From JAPPHY01 sp965247535 (lineage in GTDB: Bacteria; Chloroflexota; Dehalococcoidia; Lucifugimonadales; UBA2985), in assembly GCA_965247535.1 (NCBI GenBank), contig OZ252018.1:558001-622000 (forward strand): 64,000 nt of DNA, in the 5' to 3' direction. Below, piece by piece: positions 61,801-64,000 of this stretch. The notes under the pieces were generated by a model. That model was not told the DNA's origin. It was given only the letters and a program-made list of their open reading frames with translations, and made no database searches. The position numbers and the translations under genes were made by a program. Positions within the stretch are counted from its first letter, which is position 1, and every line of letters begins with the position of its first letter.

Positions 61801-61841
61801 AGTGCGGCCCAAACGCGCCCCCGTGCTATACTACGCCCGCT

Positions 61842-62141
61842 ATGGAGCGCGTCAGCGTAAGCATCGAGTCCGACGGGTCGTTTCGCGCCACGGAGGTCAT
61901 CTCGGACCTGCGCAACATCGCGGAGCTGATGTTCAACCCCCTAAGGCTGGTCGGGTTCTGGGACGAGCAGGCCGGTGGCATGCACCTGTGCCCTCAGGAG
62001 ACGCTGGGCCGCGAGTGCCTGCACAGCCTATCGCCAGACGACCCGCGCCGCGTCGACTACGCCGTCACCGCCGCCGGCGAGATGCGCGCCGTGCTGGAGG
62101 TCAGCTTCCCGCACGCCGGCGTGTACCTTTACCTGCGGTAG
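61842..62141 (+). CDS. Hypothetical protein (99 aa)
   Basis: A 99-residue protein whose ATG follows an extended -10 box (TGCTATACT, about 61824-61832) by nine bases, so the mRNA is probably nearly leaderless. Beta-rich with VSVSIESDGSFRATEVISDL and a closing VSFPHAGVYLYLR. No family recognised. Confidence 0.6.
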   Translation: MERVSVSIESDGSFRATEVISDLRNIAELMFNPLRLVGFWDEQAGGMHLCPQETLGRECLHSLSPDDPRRVDYAVTAAGEMRAVLEVSFPHAGVYLYLR

Positions 62142-62324
62142 CCGAGGGCCTGCGGCTCGCCGGGCAGCCTCCGCGCCCGAGAGACGCCGCGCTCCGAGCG
62201 ACTGCAGGTTCACATTCGTAATACTTTGTTCAGTGCATCGTAAGCGGCGGCTCCGCGCGTGAGATGCGCTCACATCGGCCAATCCGTTACAATGGTGGTA
62301 GACCAAGCATTGGGGAGACTGCGA

Positions 62325-62924
62325 ATGGCCCACCACGACCACGACAATCGAGTCACGACAGCGGGCGGGCGAAGGCCGGGCGTCGGGCGGTTCCTGCGCC
62401 TGTGGGCCCTGCTTCTGCTGCCGGTCGTCTTGCTCGCCATCGCGGCGTGCTCCGGCGGAGAGACGTCTGATCTGCCGGCCGCGCCGGACTTCGAATTCAC
62501 CCTGTACCAGGGCGAGGGCGATCTGGGCGCAACCGAGCTCAGCATGTCGGACCTGCAGGGCAAGCCCGTGGTGCTCAACTTCTGGGCCGGTCTCTGCCCG
62601 CCGTGCCGCGCAGAGATGCCCGACTTCCAGGCCTTCTCCGACGACAACCGGGACAGCGTGCTGGTACTGGGCATCGACGTGGGGCAGTTCACCAATCTCG
62701 GCACTCAGGAGGACGCCCGGATCCTGCTGAGCGACCTCGGCATCTCCTATCCGGCGGGCTACACCACCGACGGCACCATAATGCGCAGGTACGAGGTTCT
62801 GGGCATGCCGACCACCGTGTTCATCAACTCCCACGGCGAAATATTCCGCCTGTGGGGAGGTATCCTGGACCACGAGGTCCTGCAGGACATCACCAACGAG
62901 ATGCTGGCGGAGGAGTCCGGCTAA
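62325..62924 (+). CDS. TlpA-like thiol-disulfide oxidoreductase (lipoprotein)
   Basis: A 199-residue thioredoxin-fold protein. After a basic start, a signal segment ending LAIAACSGG suggests a lipoprotein (Cys near residue 43). NFWAGLCPPCRAEMPDF contains the CPPC active site and GMPTTVFI the cis-proline. Such ResA/TlpA proteins reduce disulfides outside the membrane, for example for cytochrome c maturation. CcdA follows 36 bp later and would supply electrons. Start ATG follows GGGGAG. Confidence 0.88.
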   Translation: MAHHDHDNRVTTAGGRRPGVGRFLRLWALLLLPVVLLAIAACSGGETSDLPAAPDFEFTLYQGEGDLGATELSMSDLQGKPVVLNFWAGLCPPCRAEMPDFQAFSDDNRDSVLVLGIDVGQFTNLGTQEDARILLSDLGISYPAGYTTDGTIMRRYEVLGMPTTVFINSHGEIFRLWGGILDHEVLQDITNEMLAEESG

Positions 62925-62959
62925 CGGGAGCCAGGCCTCACCCGTACGGGAGGTAAGTC

Positions 62960-63850
62960 ATGTCCATGTCAAGCGCCATGTCGGAGCCGGGCCTGCTCAA
63001 GAAGGTCCTGGTGCCCGCTGCAGTTGCCACAGTGTCCCTGACCACGGCCTTCATCGGGGCCCTGGTCCTGGGCAGGGCCGAAGGCATCGATGGCGTCAAC
63101 CGGTTCGTGGAAACGCTCTCCGGCGACTCGGGAAACCTGTTGCGGGGCCTGGCGCCGCTGGGTTTCGCCTACGCTGCCGGAATGGTCTCCGCGGTCAATC
63201 CCTGCGGGTTCGTCATGCTGCCCGCGTACCTGGGGCTGTACTTGGGCGTCAACGACAAGGATGCCGCGGGTGTACACCCCCTGATCCACATTTTCCGCGC
63301 GCTCAAGGTGAGCGGATCGGTCACGCTTGGTTTCGTGGTGCTGTTCGGAGCTGCGGGTACGCTGATGGCAGTGGGCGCGCGGGCGGCAGTGGTGGATATC
63401 CTTCCGTATCTGGGACTGGTCATAGGCATAGCTCTGGCGCTGACCGGCTCCTGGATGGTGGGCGGAGGAAAGCTGTACAGCGGGTTCGCAGCGCAGGCCG
63501 CATCCAGAATAGGCGACCCAGGACAGGTAAACGCAAAGGGCTACTTCCTGTTCGGTCTGAGCTACGGCATCGCCTCGCTGAGCTGCACGTTGCCCATATT
63601 TCTCTCCGTCATCGGGACGAGCTTTGCGGTCTCAGAAATCGGCGCGTCGCTGGGGCAGTTCATCCTCTACGCCGTGGGAATGGGGACGGTGATCCTGGCG
63701 CTGACGCTTGGGATGGCGTTCTTCAAGGGCGCTATGCTGGGTACGCTGCGCAAGGTGCTGCCGTACGTGCAGCCCATAGGCTCCTGGCTTATGGTCGTGG
63801 CGGGGTCGTACATCGTGTTCTACTGGCTCACGATTGGCGATCTGCTCTAG
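62960..63850 (+). CDS. CcdA/DsbD-type membrane thiol reductase
   Basis: A 296-residue protein with seven or eight transmembrane segments. Paired active-site motifs are VNPCGFVMLPAYLGLYLG and LSCTLPIFLSVIGT, each with one conserved Cys. CcdA carries reducing equivalents across the membrane from cytoplasmic thioredoxin to extracytoplasmic partners such as the TlpA-like protein just upstream. The last third is hydrophobic to the stop. Confidence 0.87.
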   Translation: MSMSSAMSEPGLLKKVLVPAAVATVSLTTAFIGALVLGRAEGIDGVNRFVETLSGDSGNLLRGLAPLGFAYAAGMVSAVNPCGFVMLPAYLGLYLGVNDKDAAGVHPLIHIFRALKVSGSVTLGFVVLFGAAGTLMAVGARAAVVDILPYLGLVIGIALALTGSWMVGGGKLYSGFAAQAASRIGDPGQVNAKGYFLFGLSYGIASLSCTLPIFLSVIGTSFAVSEIGASLGQFILYAVGMGTVILALTLGMAFFKGAMLGTLRKVLPYVQPIGSWLMVVAGSYIVFYWLTIGDLL

Positions 63851-64000
63851 GGACGCACCACGCCTGTCTTCGGCGTAACTGCTCACCGGATCACCACGCG
63901 CTCTTCCGGCCGGGCGAATCAGCCATTGCGGCTGCCCAGCCTCTTGCAGTCCGGTACCATTGCCGTTGTATAGTACAATGTGCTGTGGGACAATCCTGTA
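63851..64000. other. Window end, intergenic
   Basis: No coding sequence that I can support. TTGTATAGTACAATG near 63965-63980 may belong to the promoter of a gene beyond the window. Confidence 0.4.

Overview
The window is GC-rich bacterial chromosome. Its content fits a Chloroflexota bacterium of the Dehalococcoidia type: futalosine-pathway menaquinone genes (mqnE-mqnA-mqnC), the F420 gene cofE, a 23S rRNA gene with no 16S or 5S next to it, a short IF-2, many lipoproteins and beta-propeller proteins, and families of short palindromic intergenic repeats. This assignment is an inference from gene content; no phylogeny could be run.

Layout. 1-3.1 kb: the 5' part of a secreted surface protein (minus strand, cut by the window edge), a PHP phosphoesterase, two copies of a ~150 bp inverted-arm element and a 46-residue zinc-ribbon protein. 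3.2-8.5 kb: the minus-strand operon nusA-ylxR-infB-rbfA-truB, with a promoter and a terminator-like leader hairpin. 8.5-12.9 kb: cofE, a complete IS481-like element with a frameshifted transposase, a SelW-like gene with an in-frame TGA (probable selenoprotein), and aroK-aroB. 12.9-24.9 kb: a propeller lipoprotein, hicAB, an A-type Fe-S carrier-like protein, speD-speE, hydrolases, vapBC, the stub of a second IS copy, a zinc-type dehydrogenase, ferritin, a solitary DNA methyltransferase, another methyltransferase and a membrane protein. 25-31.7 kb: 23S rRNA, initiator tRNA-Met, a zinc-motif membrane protein, a CAP-domain protein, a membrane-anchored HNH protein and tRNA-Gln. 31.9-38 kb: rpmH-rnpA-yidD-(propeller lipoprotein)-yidC-khpB, then a lipoprotein nuclease with nine 222-bp excalibur-type repeats. 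38-52.3 kb: a molybdenum hydroxylase large subunit, two MFS transporters, a PIG-L deacetylase, NudC, RecQ, a Gfo/Idh oxidoreductase, a 1-Cys peroxiredoxin, a thiolase-like protein, a glutaredoxin and a coiled-coil membrane protein. 52.5-64 kb: a YdeI-like protein, a response regulator/histidine kinase pair, YfcE-like phosphoesterase, a response-regulator fragment, an NmrA-like reductase, mqnE-mqnA-mqnC behind a TetR-type operator, a solitary GmrSD-like defence gene on a visibly AT-richer island, and a TlpA/CcdA thiol-redox pair.

The genes combine central information processing, polyamine, shikimate and menaquinone synthesis, thiol, peroxide and iron handling, and a scatter of toxin-antitoxin, restriction and insertion elements. 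The most notable items are the SelW-like TGA codon with a downstream stem-loop, the palindromic operator over the mqn promoter, terminator-like hairpins in the nusA and 23S leaders, the 113-nt yidC/khpB overlap, the homogenised excalibur array, and the repeat-flanked GmrSD island.
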